This document shows positions 26,034 through 34,276 of a DNA stretch of 50,311 nucleotides, piece after piece. Both the position numbers and the translations under genes were made by a program. The stretch lies in the IMG/VR virus record IMGVR_UViG_3300020385_000861, positions 1 to 50,311 of that record; one strand, 5' to 3'. Position 1 is the first letter of the stretch. The number at the start of each line of letters is the position of its first letter. The DNA comes from a virus. The notes beneath the pieces were generated by a model. That model saw only the letters and a list, made by a program, of their open reading frames with translations. It ran no database searches and was not told the DNA's origin.

Positions 26034-26679
26034 TAATGTAAGTATTATAATTAGAAACAGAAATGAAAATGAATTTATTGGGTTTGCAATCCAATCATGT
26101 TTAGACCATTTTAATAAACCAGAAATTATAATTGTAGACAATAATTCTACAGATGATTCTTTACATACAGTAAATTTATTTAAAGATAGAACTACAATTA
26201 AAATTGTTCCTATTAATGATTATACCCCGGGTAAATCAATTAATTTAGGAGCCAAACACGCTACTAAAGATACAATTTTAGTGTTGTCCGCTCATGCACA
26301 AATTACTCAAGTTGATCTAGAATTAATAGAACTTAATTTAACCCCAGCTGGTAGTGCTGTAGCTGTATTTGGTCAACAAACCCCTATATATAAAGGTAAA
26401 AAAATATCAAAAAGATATATTTGGAGTCATTTTAAAGAAGGACGTGAAATAAATATGTTTTCAAAAATAGAAAACAGACAGTTTTTACATAATGCGTTTT
26501 GCTTTTATAATAGACAATTTCTATTAAATAACCCTATGCCTGAAGATTACTCTACTAAAGAAGACAGATATTGGGCTATAGATATGGTAGATAAAGGATA
26601 TAATTATTATTACAACTCTACACATAAAGCTAATCACTTTTATACATCTAATGGTGCAACTTGGAAAGGAATAGGGTAA
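26026..26679 (+). CDS. GT2-family glycosyltransferase
   Basis: A 217-residue GT-A enzyme. VSIIIRNRNENEFIGFAIQS and IIVDNNSTDDSL are the standard GT2 nucleotide-binding blocks. A LSAHAQI segment takes the place of DXD, and MPEDYSTKEDRYWAIDM near residue 168 contains the ED catalytic-base region. Overlaps the previous gene by 8 bases. Followed by a 43-base AT-rich gap, one of the few breaks in the block. Confidence 0.82.
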   Translation: MDDNVSIIIRNRNENEFIGFAIQSCLDHFNKPEIIIVDNNSTDDSLHTVNLFKDRTTIKIVPINDYTPGKSINLGAKHATKDTILVLSAHAQITQVDLELIELNLTPAGSAVAVFGQQTPIYKGKKISKRYIWSHFKEGREINMFSKIENRQFLHNAFCFYNRQFLLNNPMPEDYSTKEDRYWAIDMVDKGYNYYYNSTHKANHFYTSNGATWKGIG

Positions 26680-26687
26680 TATATTTA
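26680..26687 (+). promoter_or_regulatory. Possible weak promoter -7 box before 26723
   Basis: TATATTTA stands at the start of the 43-base gap before the gene at 26723. A TTGG is present upstream at 26661-26664, but the spacer is 16, not 20, and the base before the box is A, not G. It does not belong cleanly to the promoter set of the flanks. It is the only candidate I see for internal transcription of the glycan block. Confidence 0.25.
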
Positions 26688-26722
26688 AAGATTAATATAA
26701 AAATAACATAACATAAATTACA

Positions 26723-28144
26723 ATGCATTATTCACCTATAAGTTTAGAGTATTTTTTAAATATGGAAATCCAACATGGAGGTGGAGGTAAAGAAATAATC
26801 CACCAAAATGGTAGTTTAACAAAAATACAAGATATTGTTAATTATTTTAAGACACCTCATCATATTAATAAAACCAAATCTGATTTAAATCCCACTAACT
26901 GGCAATACTTTAATTGCATGTTAGCAGAATTTAGACATAATGTTAAAAATCACCATGATTTAGGTTGGGAAAACATGACCGAAGAATATTATAACAGTCT
27001 AACCCCTATGTCAGATTTAGAAATACAACAGTTTTTAAAACAAAATCCCGTAGAATTTGATAATGGTTTTATTAGACATAACTATCATAGAGCATGTGCT
27101 ATGATTGGTAGACTTATTGGGGGTAAATCCTATATCCCTTTCTATATGGAAACTGAGCAAATATACAATAAACCCAGAAAAAAAGATGGAATTCATAGAA
27201 TTAAACCATTAACTAATAAAATTAAATTATTAGAAAAAATGGATAAAATGGGAATAGATAAAAATGATTATTGTTTGACCCAAAGTTCTATTTTAAGTAT
27301 AATGGGTATTAGAGATAATGATGATTTAGATATTATCATTTCAAGTAAATTAAGAAACCAAAATATACAATTTCCTCCTGGTGTGGATGTATTTGCAGCT
27401 AATAGAGGAAAGTTTAATTATTTCGGAGCTAAAGGAGATGATGATATATTAGAAAATTATTGTATTACAATTAATGGTTATAAATTTTTAGAACCTAGAT
27501 TTTATTTTGCTCGTAAAAATAGAACAACTAAAAGAGACATTAATGATTGGAAATCTATAGAATCGTTTTTTAATAATAATAATCATAAAGGACACCCTTT
27601 TAATTTTGATTTTTACAAATGGGGAATAAATTATGTGGATAAAATCCAATATGAGGATTTAGAACACCAAAACAGAGATTTAAAAGTTATTATAAATAAA
27701 TTTAATAGAACAGTAAATAATATATCTCATGGTAGAAATGTTTATTATGATATTAATAACAAAGAATACATCAAAATCTTTAATCTAGATTATTGTCGTT
27801 TAAATAACTTTAATGAAGCTTTGAACTCAGGAATCCTAGTAGGATTATGCCCTGCTTTAAAAACACTAATATATCATGGGGATCAATTAATGGGTTATAT
27901 CTGTCAAGAAGGAAAAGTATGTAATGAAATCCCCCAAGATTTTTTAACTACTATATTAAAAAACTGTAGGAAATGGAATAAAATATATTATGATATAGTA
28001 CCCCAAAATATAATTCAATTACCTAATGGTCAATATAGTCTAATTGATTTAGAAAGTGTTTATGATTTGGATAAATTAGATATATTACCTTATCACAATG
28101 CTCAAATAAAACCCCCAAATCTTTTAGAACTAATAAATAATTAA
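26723..28144 (+). CDS. Nucleotidyltransferase-like plus kinase-like fusion protein
   Basis: A 473-residue protein with three recognisable parts. Residues 1-150 hold IRHNYHRACAMIGRLIGG and IPFYMET, family unknown to me. Residues ~185-270 look like a nucleotidyltransferase: TQSSILSIMGIRDNDDLDII with an Asp-x-Asp pair, then TKRDINDWKSIESFF. Residues ~330-455 look like a protein-kinase/APH fold: YYDINNKEYIKIF (beta-3 Lys), FNEALNSG (helix C Glu), YDIVPQNIIQL (catalytic loop Asp and Asn) and YSLIDLE (metal-binding Asp). Together it could phosphorylate and activate a small sugar or alditol. Interpretation is by motif only. Confidence 0.6.
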   Translation: MHYSPISLEYFLNMEIQHGGGGKEIIHQNGSLTKIQDIVNYFKTPHHINKTKSDLNPTNWQYFNCMLAEFRHNVKNHHDLGWENMTEEYYNSLTPMSDLEIQQFLKQNPVEFDNGFIRHNYHRACAMIGRLIGGKSYIPFYMETEQIYNKPRKKDGIHRIKPLTNKIKLLEKMDKMGIDKNDYCLTQSSILSIMGIRDNDDLDIIISSKLRNQNIQFPPGVDVFAANRGKFNYFGAKGDDDILENYCITINGYKFLEPRFYFARKNRTTKRDINDWKSIESFFNNNNHKGHPFNFDFYKWGINYVDKIQYEDLEHQNRDLKVIINKFNRTVNNISHGRNVYYDINNKEYIKIFNLDYCRLNNFNEALNSGILVGLCPALKTLIYHGDQLMGYICQEGKVCNEIPQDFLTTILKNCRKWNKIYYDIVPQNIIQLPNGQYSLIDLESVYDLDKLDILPYHNAQIKPPNLLELINN

Positions 28145-28145
28145 T

Positions 28146-28910
28146 ATGAATATAGTATTTATCCCTAATATAGATTTAGGAAACAATAGAAACACACCTT
28201 ACCATTATTCTATTTCTAGTTGGAAAAAATGGGCAGAACAATACGATGATGTTGAAGTTATAGAGTGGGATGAAGCTATTATGGATCCTAACCAATTTAA
28301 AATAACATTGCAACGTTATTGGGTTCATGATATATTAAAACATAATGAAGTAGAATATGAACAAGTATTATTAGTGGATGCTGATACTATTATCCATCCT
28401 AATTGTCCTAATTTTTTCAACCAAACAGAAGGTAAATTTGGGGTAACACTTAATAATGGATGTTATGAATGGGTTACTAGAAGTATTAAACAATGGGGAG
28501 ATAATTTATTTACAAATGAACCTAAAGTTAAACCTTGGAAATACTTTAATGGGGGCTTTCAGATAACAAGTAAAAAACATATACCCTTTTATACAAAAGT
28601 CCAAGAATATTATACTAATAACATAAATAAAATAAACCAATTAAATGAACAAATAAAAGCAGGAACCGACCAAACTATTATAAATTATTTGGCTCAGCAA
28701 AATTCTATTGATACAATATATATGCCTGAAGCCTATAATCTTCAAGATTTATTTAGAAAAAACCTTCTATATATTCCAGGACATTCTTGGTTTCCCGATG
28801 ATTTAATATTTTTAGAAGCAGGGTGGATCTATCATTTTAACGCTATACCCCAAAATGATAGACATGTAAATTATTGGATGGAAAGAACATATAAAGAATT
28901 ATATAAATAA
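28146..28910 (+). CDS. GT8-like glycosyltransferase
   Basis: A 254-residue GT-A enzyme. LLVDADTIIHPN near residue 77 has the DXD motif, YFNGGFQITSKKH near residue 137 matches the conserved FNxG substrate block, GTDQTIINYL near residue 174 is the GxDQ motif of GT8-type enzymes, and WIYHFNA near the end holds the C-terminal metal-binding His. This is a good motif set for a retaining GT-A transferase. Its stop overlaps the first copy of an 11-base tandem repeat. Confidence 0.78.
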   Translation: MNIVFIPNIDLGNNRNTPYHYSISSWKKWAEQYDDVEVIEWDEAIMDPNQFKITLQRYWVHDILKHNEVEYEQVLLVDADTIIHPNCPNFFNQTEGKFGVTLNNGCYEWVTRSIKQWGDNLFTNEPKVKPWKYFNGGFQITSKKHIPFYTKVQEYYTNNINKINQLNEQIKAGTDQTIINYLAQQNSIDTIYMPEAYNLQDLFRKNLLYIPGHSWFPDDLIFLEAGWIYHFNAIPQNDRHVNYWMERTYKELYK

Positions 28911-28930
28911 AAATTAAACAAAAATTAAAC
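28909..28930 (+). repeat. Tandem 11-base repeat before methyltransferase gene
   Basis: Two exact copies of AAAAATTAAAC (28909-28919 and 28920-28930) lie between the stop at 28910 and the ATG at 28933. They are probably a slippage duplication of the AT-rich intergenic leader. No promoter box is visible here. Confidence 0.8.
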
Positions 28931-28932
28931 AA

Positions 28933-29541
28933 ATGAAATTAAAAAAACTAGAATCATATAAGGATTATTATGATGCTCAAAACAAAAGAAGTGGGATGAA
29001 AGCATCTCAAATAAATCTTAAATTAATTATGGACTTATTTAATCTTGAATCTGAAGATAAAGATATAAATATTTTAGATATTGGATGCAGAGATGCTACT
29101 GCAGTAAGTTTTTTACATAATAAAGGTTTTAAAAATACTTTTGGTTTTGATATAGGTAAACGAGCTAAAGAAACTTGGGATAGTATATATGATAAAGAAT
29201 TTATAGATAATTATTTAACAATAGGGGATGTTCATAAAGGCATACCATATGACAAGAAATTCCATTTAATATTATCATCACATGTAATAGAGCATTTATA
29301 TGATGCCCCCCAAGCAATAGAACATATGTACACTCATTTAATACCAGGTGGATTTTTATTTACTCAAGTACCTATACAACCTGAAGAAAGATTTTTAAAT
29401 GCTAAGCCCCATTATTATATGTTTGATAATATGAAGGATTATATATCATTATTTGATGATACTAAATTTAAAGTAGTACATCAAGAAGAAGGATTTAAAG
29501 CAGCTAATCCTGAAGCTACATTAGTATTACAAAAGTTATAA
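28933..29541 (+). CDS. SAM-dependent methyltransferase (class I)
   Basis: A 202-residue methyltransferase. NILDIGCRDATAVSFL near residue 44 is SAM motif I, FGFDIGKRA the acidic motif II, HLILSSHVIEHLYDAP the motif IV region, and LIPGGFLFTQVP the motif VI turn typical of Methyltransf_11/UbiE-like enzymes. It probably methylates a sugar or a nucleotide-linked intermediate of the glycan pathway. Confidence 0.85.
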   Translation: MKLKKLESYKDYYDAQNKRSGMKASQINLKLIMDLFNLESEDKDINILDIGCRDATAVSFLHNKGFKNTFGFDIGKRAKETWDSIYDKEFIDNYLTIGDVHKGIPYDKKFHLILSSHVIEHLYDAPQAIEHMYTHLIPGGFLFTQVPIQPEERFLNAKPHYYMFDNMKDYISLFDDTKFKVVHQEEGFKAANPEATLVLQKL

Positions 29542-29543
29542 AT

Positions 29544-30443
29544 ATGAAAATAGCATTTTTCACAGAAGGGGGATACCAAGGCAAAGTACCCAGAAACCAT
29601 CCTAATATGAGAACTGAATTAGCATGGATGTGTGCTTTAAATGCTGATCATTGGAATATAAACCAACCACCTAACCAACAATATGATTTAGGTATTGTTA
29701 TTATACCAAAGAAAAATCCCCAATTTGATTTAAACAAACTAAAGCAATATTGCAACAAAATAACAGTAATGCAAGAGGGACCAAATTGGTATTGGCAAGA
29801 TTATCCTTTAAACCAACAGATATGGTATTATAATACTATTCAAGAAGCCGATTTTATGTTTGTGCATAATGAATTAGATAAAAAGTACTATGAAGGCCTA
29901 ACAGGTAAAGAATGTAAAGTTTTACCTAGTTTAATGATTGAAGATTCTATTAATGATTTACCCCAAATTGAGAGAAAAAATATTATTATAGGAGGAAATT
30001 TTTGTAGTTGGTATGGTGGTTTTGACTCATATATAACCGCACAAGAAGCTGAATGTCCTATTTATATTCCTAGTATGGGAAGAAAGATAGATGGTGAAGA
30101 AAATATGCCCGAATTAAATCATTTATCATATATGAATTGGGTCGAATGGATTAAAACGCTTAATACTTTCAAGTATGGTGTCCATATGATGCGCACGCAT
30201 GCCGCGGGTACATTCGCTTTAAATTGCGCTTATTTAGGTATTCCTTGTATTGGGTATGAAGGTTTGGATACACAAGAAAAATGCCACCCGAATTTAACAG
30301 TTAAGTTAGGAGATTTGGTTTCTGCAAAAGAAAAACTTACATTACTCAAAACAGATAAAGATTTTTATAATGAATGTACTTTTTCTGCAAAAGAAAATTA
30401 TTTAAGGTATAATGAAAAAACTTTTATAGATAAATGGAAATAA
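29544..30443 (+). CDS. Putative GT-B-like glycosyltransferase
   Basis: A 299-residue protein. MKIAFFTEGGYQGKVPR resembles the start of GT-B transferases. The C-terminal half (YGVHMMRTHAAGTFALNCAYLGIPCIGYEG) resembles their donor domain, with a conserved Gly-Thr before a Pro-Cys turn. The sequence from ~30170 to 30230 uses codons rare elsewhere in the block (CGC, ACG, GCC, GCG), giving a local GC rise inside an AT-rich gene. Overlaps the next gene by 10 bases. Confidence 0.55.
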   Translation: MKIAFFTEGGYQGKVPRNHPNMRTELAWMCALNADHWNINQPPNQQYDLGIVIIPKKNPQFDLNKLKQYCNKITVMQEGPNWYWQDYPLNQQIWYYNTIQEADFMFVHNELDKKYYEGLTGKECKVLPSLMIEDSINDLPQIERKNIIIGGNFCSWYGGFDSYITAQEAECPIYIPSMGRKIDGEENMPELNHLSYMNWVEWIKTLNTFKYGVHMMRTHAAGTFALNCAYLGIPCIGYEGLDTQEKCHPNLTVKLGDLVSAKEKLTLLKTDKDFYNECTFSAKENYLRYNEKTFIDKWK

Positions 30444-31672
30444 GTTTAATACAACCTGGAAGAAATAATCTTAAGTATCTTAAATGGTCTTATGATTCAA
30501 TTAGAAGAAACCAAGGCAACCACGAAGTAGAAATATGTGTTGCAGATGATTTTTCAAATGATGGTACTTGGGATTGGTGTCAAGAAATGATGGAAAAAGA
30601 TCCATTATTTAAAGCAATTAGAAATGAAGGACCTACACGTTTAGGTCATACAATTTTATATGACACTTTAGTTAATGAAGTAGCTACAAAAGATATTTGT
30701 ATGATTTACCATGCAGATATGTACTTAATGCCAAATGCTATGGATTCAATTGAAAAACATCTTATAGATAAAACAATTGTATCACTTACTAGAATAGAAC
30801 CACCACTTCATCCAGATGGTCCCGAAAAAATCCTTATTGATTTTGGAATTGAGCCTGAAGAATTTAGAGAAGATGATTTATTAGAATGGTTTACTAAACC
30901 AATTGACTCAACAGGTGGGTATCAACCTAAACATGATAGTCCTACTGAAGGTATATTTGCACCTTGGGCGTTTTATAAAAAAGATTTTCAAGAAATAGGG
31001 GGTCATGATCCCATATTTGCCCCACAATCAAAAGAAGATACTGATATATTTAACCGTTTTCAATTAAATGGAATCAAATTTATTCAAACATGGGAAGGAT
31101 GTGTTTATCATATGACTTGTAGAGGTAGTAGATTTGCTGATGGGGCAAAACGAAATCCTAATGGTGATGTGTTTATGAAAAATAGAGAAACAGATGAATG
31201 GTTAAAACAAAATCAAAAATCAACTAGAGAATTTTTACGTAAATGGGGTCATTATTGTAAGCATGATCCTTTAATGAAACCAATTATACCACCTAAATAT
31301 GATATTGGTTTTATAATTAAAAATTGTAATGATCAATTACTAGCAACTTTAGAACCATGGTGTAGTAATATTTATGTGGATGAAGGAAATATCCCCTCAA
31401 TGATTGATAATTACATAACATTAGAATCCCCAAATACAAATTTTGATTTATATGAAAGAATAAGACTTTTTGATGATAAAAAAAATAATGAAATTCTAGT
31501 TACAATAGATGGTAATAGAGTTACACAACAAGATTTTCAATATATTCAACAATTATCTGAAATATTAGCTGATAGTGGTGAACCAGGATTTCATGGTGAG
31601 TTAGGAAATTTAGTAGTTGAAATATTTGAAACAATGAATACATTTGAAAAAGAATTAATATGCGTATCTTAG
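30434..31672 (+). CDS. GT2-family glycosyltransferase, long form
   Basis: A 412-residue protein. The first ~230 residues are GT2 (EISLIQPGRNNLKYLKWS, CVADDFSNDGTWDWCQ, MIYHADMYLMPNAM with a HADM metal site, then FAPWAFYKKDFQEIGGHD). The last ~150 residues (from IGFIIKNCNDQLLATLEPW) form a second domain I cannot name. CGT arginine codons reappear here, as in the genes before 12.6 kb. It ends overlapping the next start by 13 bases. Confidence 0.78.
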   Translation: MEISLIQPGRNNLKYLKWSYDSIRRNQGNHEVEICVADDFSNDGTWDWCQEMMEKDPLFKAIRNEGPTRLGHTILYDTLVNEVATKDICMIYHADMYLMPNAMDSIEKHLIDKTIVSLTRIEPPLHPDGPEKILIDFGIEPEEFREDDLLEWFTKPIDSTGGYQPKHDSPTEGIFAPWAFYKKDFQEIGGHDPIFAPQSKEDTDIFNRFQLNGIKFIQTWEGCVYHMTCRGSRFADGAKRNPNGDVFMKNRETDEWLKQNQKSTREFLRKWGHYCKHDPLMKPIIPPKYDIGFIIKNCNDQLLATLEPWCSNIYVDEGNIPSMIDNYITLESPNTNFDLYERIRLFDDKKNNEILVTIDGNRVTQQDFQYIQQLSEILADSGEPGFHGELGNLVVEIFETMNTFEKELICVS

Positions 31673-32487
31673 TAACAGGTGGTGCTGGTTTTGTAGGCAC
31701 AAATCTAATAAAGCGATTAGTATCACAAGGACATAAAGTTACATCTTATGACAATTATACTACAGGTAAGAAAGAAAATCATATTGAGGGGTGTGATTAT
31801 TACGATGTTGATATAACAACATGTACCTTTGAAGTTGATTTTGATATTGTTTTCCACATGGCGGCAATAGCTAGAATACAACCTTCATTTGAACACCCTG
31901 AAAAATATATTGATGTAAATTTTAATGGAACTTATGAAATAGTTAAATATTGTTCTAAAAATAATATTCCTTTAATATATGCGGGTAGTTCATCACACCA
32001 TTCAGGTAAATTTAAAAACCCTTATACATTTAGTAAAGATTTAGGAGAAGAAATTATTAAATTATATCAAGAACATTTTAATTTAAAGGCATCAATAGCT
32101 AGATTCTATAATGTATATGGTCCTTATCAACTAACAGAGGGGGGTTATACTACATTGATTGGTAGATGGTTAAAAAATATTGAGAAAGGGTTACCTTGTG
32201 AAATATACGGAGACGGTAGTAAACGAAGAGACTTTACTCATGTAGATGATATTATAGAAGCTTTAATTAAGATAGTAGATAGAGAGAAGTATGGGTACAT
32301 ATTTGAATTAGGCAGAGGAAAAAACATTACAGTTAACGCCGTAGCTAATCTGTTAAATATTAAACCAATTTATAAAGCAGATAAACCTGGAGAAGCGTTT
32401 GCAACTTTAGCTGATAGAACAGAAGCAAGATTACATTTAGAATGGGATGCAAAAATTAATTTAGAAGATTATATAAAAACATTATGA
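31660..32487 (+). CDS. NAD-dependent epimerase (GalE/UDP-glucuronate epimerase-like SDR)
   Basis: A 275-residue extended SDR. RILVTGGAGFVGTNLIKRL is the GxxGxxG NAD site, AGSSSHHSGKFKNPYTFSK holds the Ser and the Tyr-xxx-Lys pair, and FYNVYGPYQ and EIYGDGSKRRDFTHVDDI are the conserved substrate blocks. It is shorter than GalE (~330), with reduced loops. The UDP-glucose dehydrogenase gene overlaps it by 4 bases, so a UDP-glucuronate epimerase or decarboxylase role is plausible. Confidence 0.87.
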   Translation: MRILVTGGAGFVGTNLIKRLVSQGHKVTSYDNYTTGKKENHIEGCDYYDVDITTCTFEVDFDIVFHMAAIARIQPSFEHPEKYIDVNFNGTYEIVKYCSKNNIPLIYAGSSSHHSGKFKNPYTFSKDLGEEIIKLYQEHFNLKASIARFYNVYGPYQLTEGGYTTLIGRWLKNIEKGLPCEIYGDGSKRRDFTHVDDIIEALIKIVDREKYGYIFELGRGKNITVNAVANLLNIKPIYKADKPGEAFATLADRTEARLHLEWDAKINLEDYIKTL

Positions 32488-33335
32488 AAATAGGAATAGT
32501 AGGAAGAGGATTTGTAGGATCCGCAGTAGAATTTGGGTTTTCTGCCCAAACAGGTTGTGATGCTAAAGTAAGGGTTTATGACAAAGATCCTTTAAAAAGT
32601 ATTCATACATTAGAAGAAACAATCAATAAATCAGATTTTATATTTTTATCAGTCCCCACTCCCTCTAACCCAGATGGTAGTATGCATTTAGGGATATTAG
32701 AATCTGCTTTACAAGAAATACAAGCAGTAAATAAAAGAAAAAATAATATTATATTAATTAGGTCTACTGTTATACCAGGTACAACAGATAAATTATGTAA
32801 AAAATTTACTAAATTAAATATGGTATTTAATCCTGAATTTTTAACAGAACGTTCAGCTAAATTTGATTTTATTAATCAATCAAGATTTGTTTTAGGTGGA
32901 AGAAAACGGAATACAGGAAGAGTAGCAGAATTATACAGATGGAGATTTGGTGACAGTGTACCCTGTATTGAAACTAATTTTAATACAGCAGAAATGATTA
33001 AATATATGAATAATTGTTTTTTTGCTACAAAGGTATCATTTATGAACGAAATGAAGCAAATAGCAGATAAGACAAATATAGACTGGGATATGGCAGTTGA
33101 AGGTTTTGTAAGAGATGGCAGAATAGGTCATTCACATTTAGCTGTACCGGGACCCGATGGAAGGGGTGGCTTTGGGGGTTCATGTTTCCCTAAAGATGTT
33201 CAAGCAATGATTAATTTTGGGGATCAGTTAGGTTTAAACATGAATACTTTAAAAGGTATTTGGAATACTAATTTAGAAGTAAGACCCGAACGTGATTGGG
33301 AAGAGCTAAAAGGCCGCGCAATAATAAACCAATAA
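32484..33335 (+). CDS. Short UDP-glucose/UDP-sugar 6-dehydrogenase
   Basis: A 283-residue protein of the UDPG/GDP-mannose dehydrogenase family. KIGIVGRGFVGSAVEFGF is the NAD site, STVIPGTTDKL and FNPEFLTERSA are typical blocks, and GGSCFPKD carries the catalytic Cys234, with Lys173/Asn177 upstream (TAEMIKYMNN). Normal members are ~390-450 residues; this one stops after the central helix and lacks the C-terminal UDP-binding domain. It may still act as a short form, or depend on a partner. Last gene of the glycan block. Confidence 0.85.
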   Translation: MKIGIVGRGFVGSAVEFGFSAQTGCDAKVRVYDKDPLKSIHTLEETINKSDFIFLSVPTPSNPDGSMHLGILESALQEIQAVNKRKNNIILIRSTVIPGTTDKLCKKFTKLNMVFNPEFLTERSAKFDFINQSRFVLGGRKRNTGRVAELYRWRFGDSVPCIETNFNTAEMIKYMNNCFFATKVSFMNEMKQIADKTNIDWDMAVEGFVRDGRIGHSHLAVPGPDGRGGFGGSCFPKDVQAMINFGDQLGLNMNTLKGIWNTNLEVRPERDWEELKGRAIINQ

Positions 33336-33345
33336 ACAATATAAT

Positions 33346-33735
33346 ATGGATAAGTATATTTACAGAGCAAAGCTCGACAGAGTAGTAGACGGCGATACAG
33401 TAGACGCCCTAATAGATGTTGGATTCGACATCTGGTTTAAGAAACGAATTAGATTTATGGGGTTAGATACCTGGGAATCTAGAACACGAGATTTAGAAGA
33501 AAAAAAGTTAGGTAAACTAGCTAAAGAACGTACACGTCAATTGTTAGAAGACGTAAGTAGCAAGTCAGGTTACTTTAGACTTAAATCACATGGTTTAGGA
33601 AAATATGGTAGAGTGTTAGGTGAGCTTTTCATTATGGATAAAGATGGTAAACAATGGAATGTTAACGAAACATTAATAGCTGAAGGCCATGCCTACGTTT
33701 ATGACGGAGGTAAGAAAAAAGTATTCACTTCGTAG
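33346..33735 (+). CDS. Staphylococcal-nuclease-like (thermonuclease) endonuclease
   Basis: A 129-residue SNase-fold enzyme. VVDGDTVD near residues 13-20 is the metal-site Asp motif, RIRFMGLDTWES carries the catalytic Arg36 and Glu44 (with Asp41), and GKYGRV carries Arg89; all key residues are present. It is compact, lacking a signal peptide, so it would act inside the cell on DNA or RNA. Starts 10 bases after the dehydrogenase. Confidence 0.9.
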   Translation: MDKYIYRAKLDRVVDGDTVDALIDVGFDIWFKKRIRFMGLDTWESRTRDLEEKKLGKLAKERTRQLLEDVSSKSGYFRLKSHGLGKYGRVLGELFIMDKDGKQWNVNETLIAEGHAYVYDGGKKKVFTS

Positions 33736-33746
33736 ATTTTTTCCAT

Positions 33747-33989
33747 ATGTATAACAAAATAAAAAATATGTGGGGAATTTTTAAAGACGATAATGAGTGG
33801 AACGAAAAAAACGTAGTTGGTTTTATTGCGTTCTTAGTTATGGTTGCTTTTGCATTAGCAGACCTAATAACAGGCTATATAGGTAAAGATTTAGTTATCA
33901 ATGAATTCATTTATGATTCATTTACTTGGATAGTATTAGGTTGTTTTGGTATTGCAGGTTTAGAAAAATTTTCAGGTAGTAAAAAATAA
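33747..33989 (+). CDS. Holin-like small membrane protein
   Basis: An 80-residue protein with two predicted membrane helices, residues ~23-43 (VVGFIAFLVMVAFALADLIT) and ~56-74 (DSFTWIVLGCFGIAGLEKF), with a charged N-terminus and a short basic C-terminus. Size and topology match phage holins, which form lesions in the inner membrane during lysis, but two-helix proteins of other roles look the same. A lysozyme-like gene lies 2.5 kb downstream, not adjacent. Confidence 0.5.
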   Translation: MYNKIKNMWGIFKDDNEWNEKNVVGFIAFLVMVAFALADLITGYIGKDLVINEFIYDSFTWIVLGCFGIAGLEKFSGSKK

Positions 33990-34006
33990 ATTAATAATAA
34001 ATTAAA

Positions 34007-34264
34007 ATGGCAAACAAAAAACAATTACTAAAAGAACGATTTCAAGAATTAGCAGGTATTAAATCCTTAAATGAATTAGAAGTTGAGCAATCCCGAACTG
34101 ATCAGTTGCTGAAACAAGCTGATATTTTAACTGATGACGAAAGAGATTATGCATTTGATGTGCTTTCAAAAATGCATAAAAAATTAAACCCTACTCTTGA
34201 TGTAGAAAAAACACGAATAATAATTGATTTTGCTGAAGCAGTTTTACAAGAATTTTATGAATAA
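34007..34264 (+). CDS. Small protein with ERFQELAGIK leader (candidate capsid-targeted)
   Basis: An 85-residue helical protein. Its first ~22 residues contain LLKERFQELAGIKSLNE, nearly repeated at the start of the next protein. The remainder (TDQLLKQADILTDDERD, then DFAEAVLQEFYE) is acidic and helical. The shared leader resembles in placement, not in sequence, the capsid-targeting peptides of T4 internal proteins. Function otherwise unknown. Confidence 0.6.
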   Translation: MANKKQLLKERFQELAGIKSLNELEVEQSRTDQLLKQADILTDDERDYAFDVLSKMHKKLNPTLDVEKTRIIIDFAEAVLQEFYE

Positions 34265-34276
34265 AAATAATAAAAA

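Noticed and set aside
26680-26687. TATATTTA as a full member of the promoter set
   Set aside because: TTGG is present upstream, but the spacer is 16, not 20, and the preceding base is A. Kept only as a low-confidence site.
9346-33335. Bacterial LPS locus or prophage boundary instead of a phage island
   Set aside because: The block is flanked on both sides by phage-type genes on the same strand with the same overlapping style; no bacterial housekeeping genes or integration genes occur. Misassembly cannot be excluded from sequence alone.
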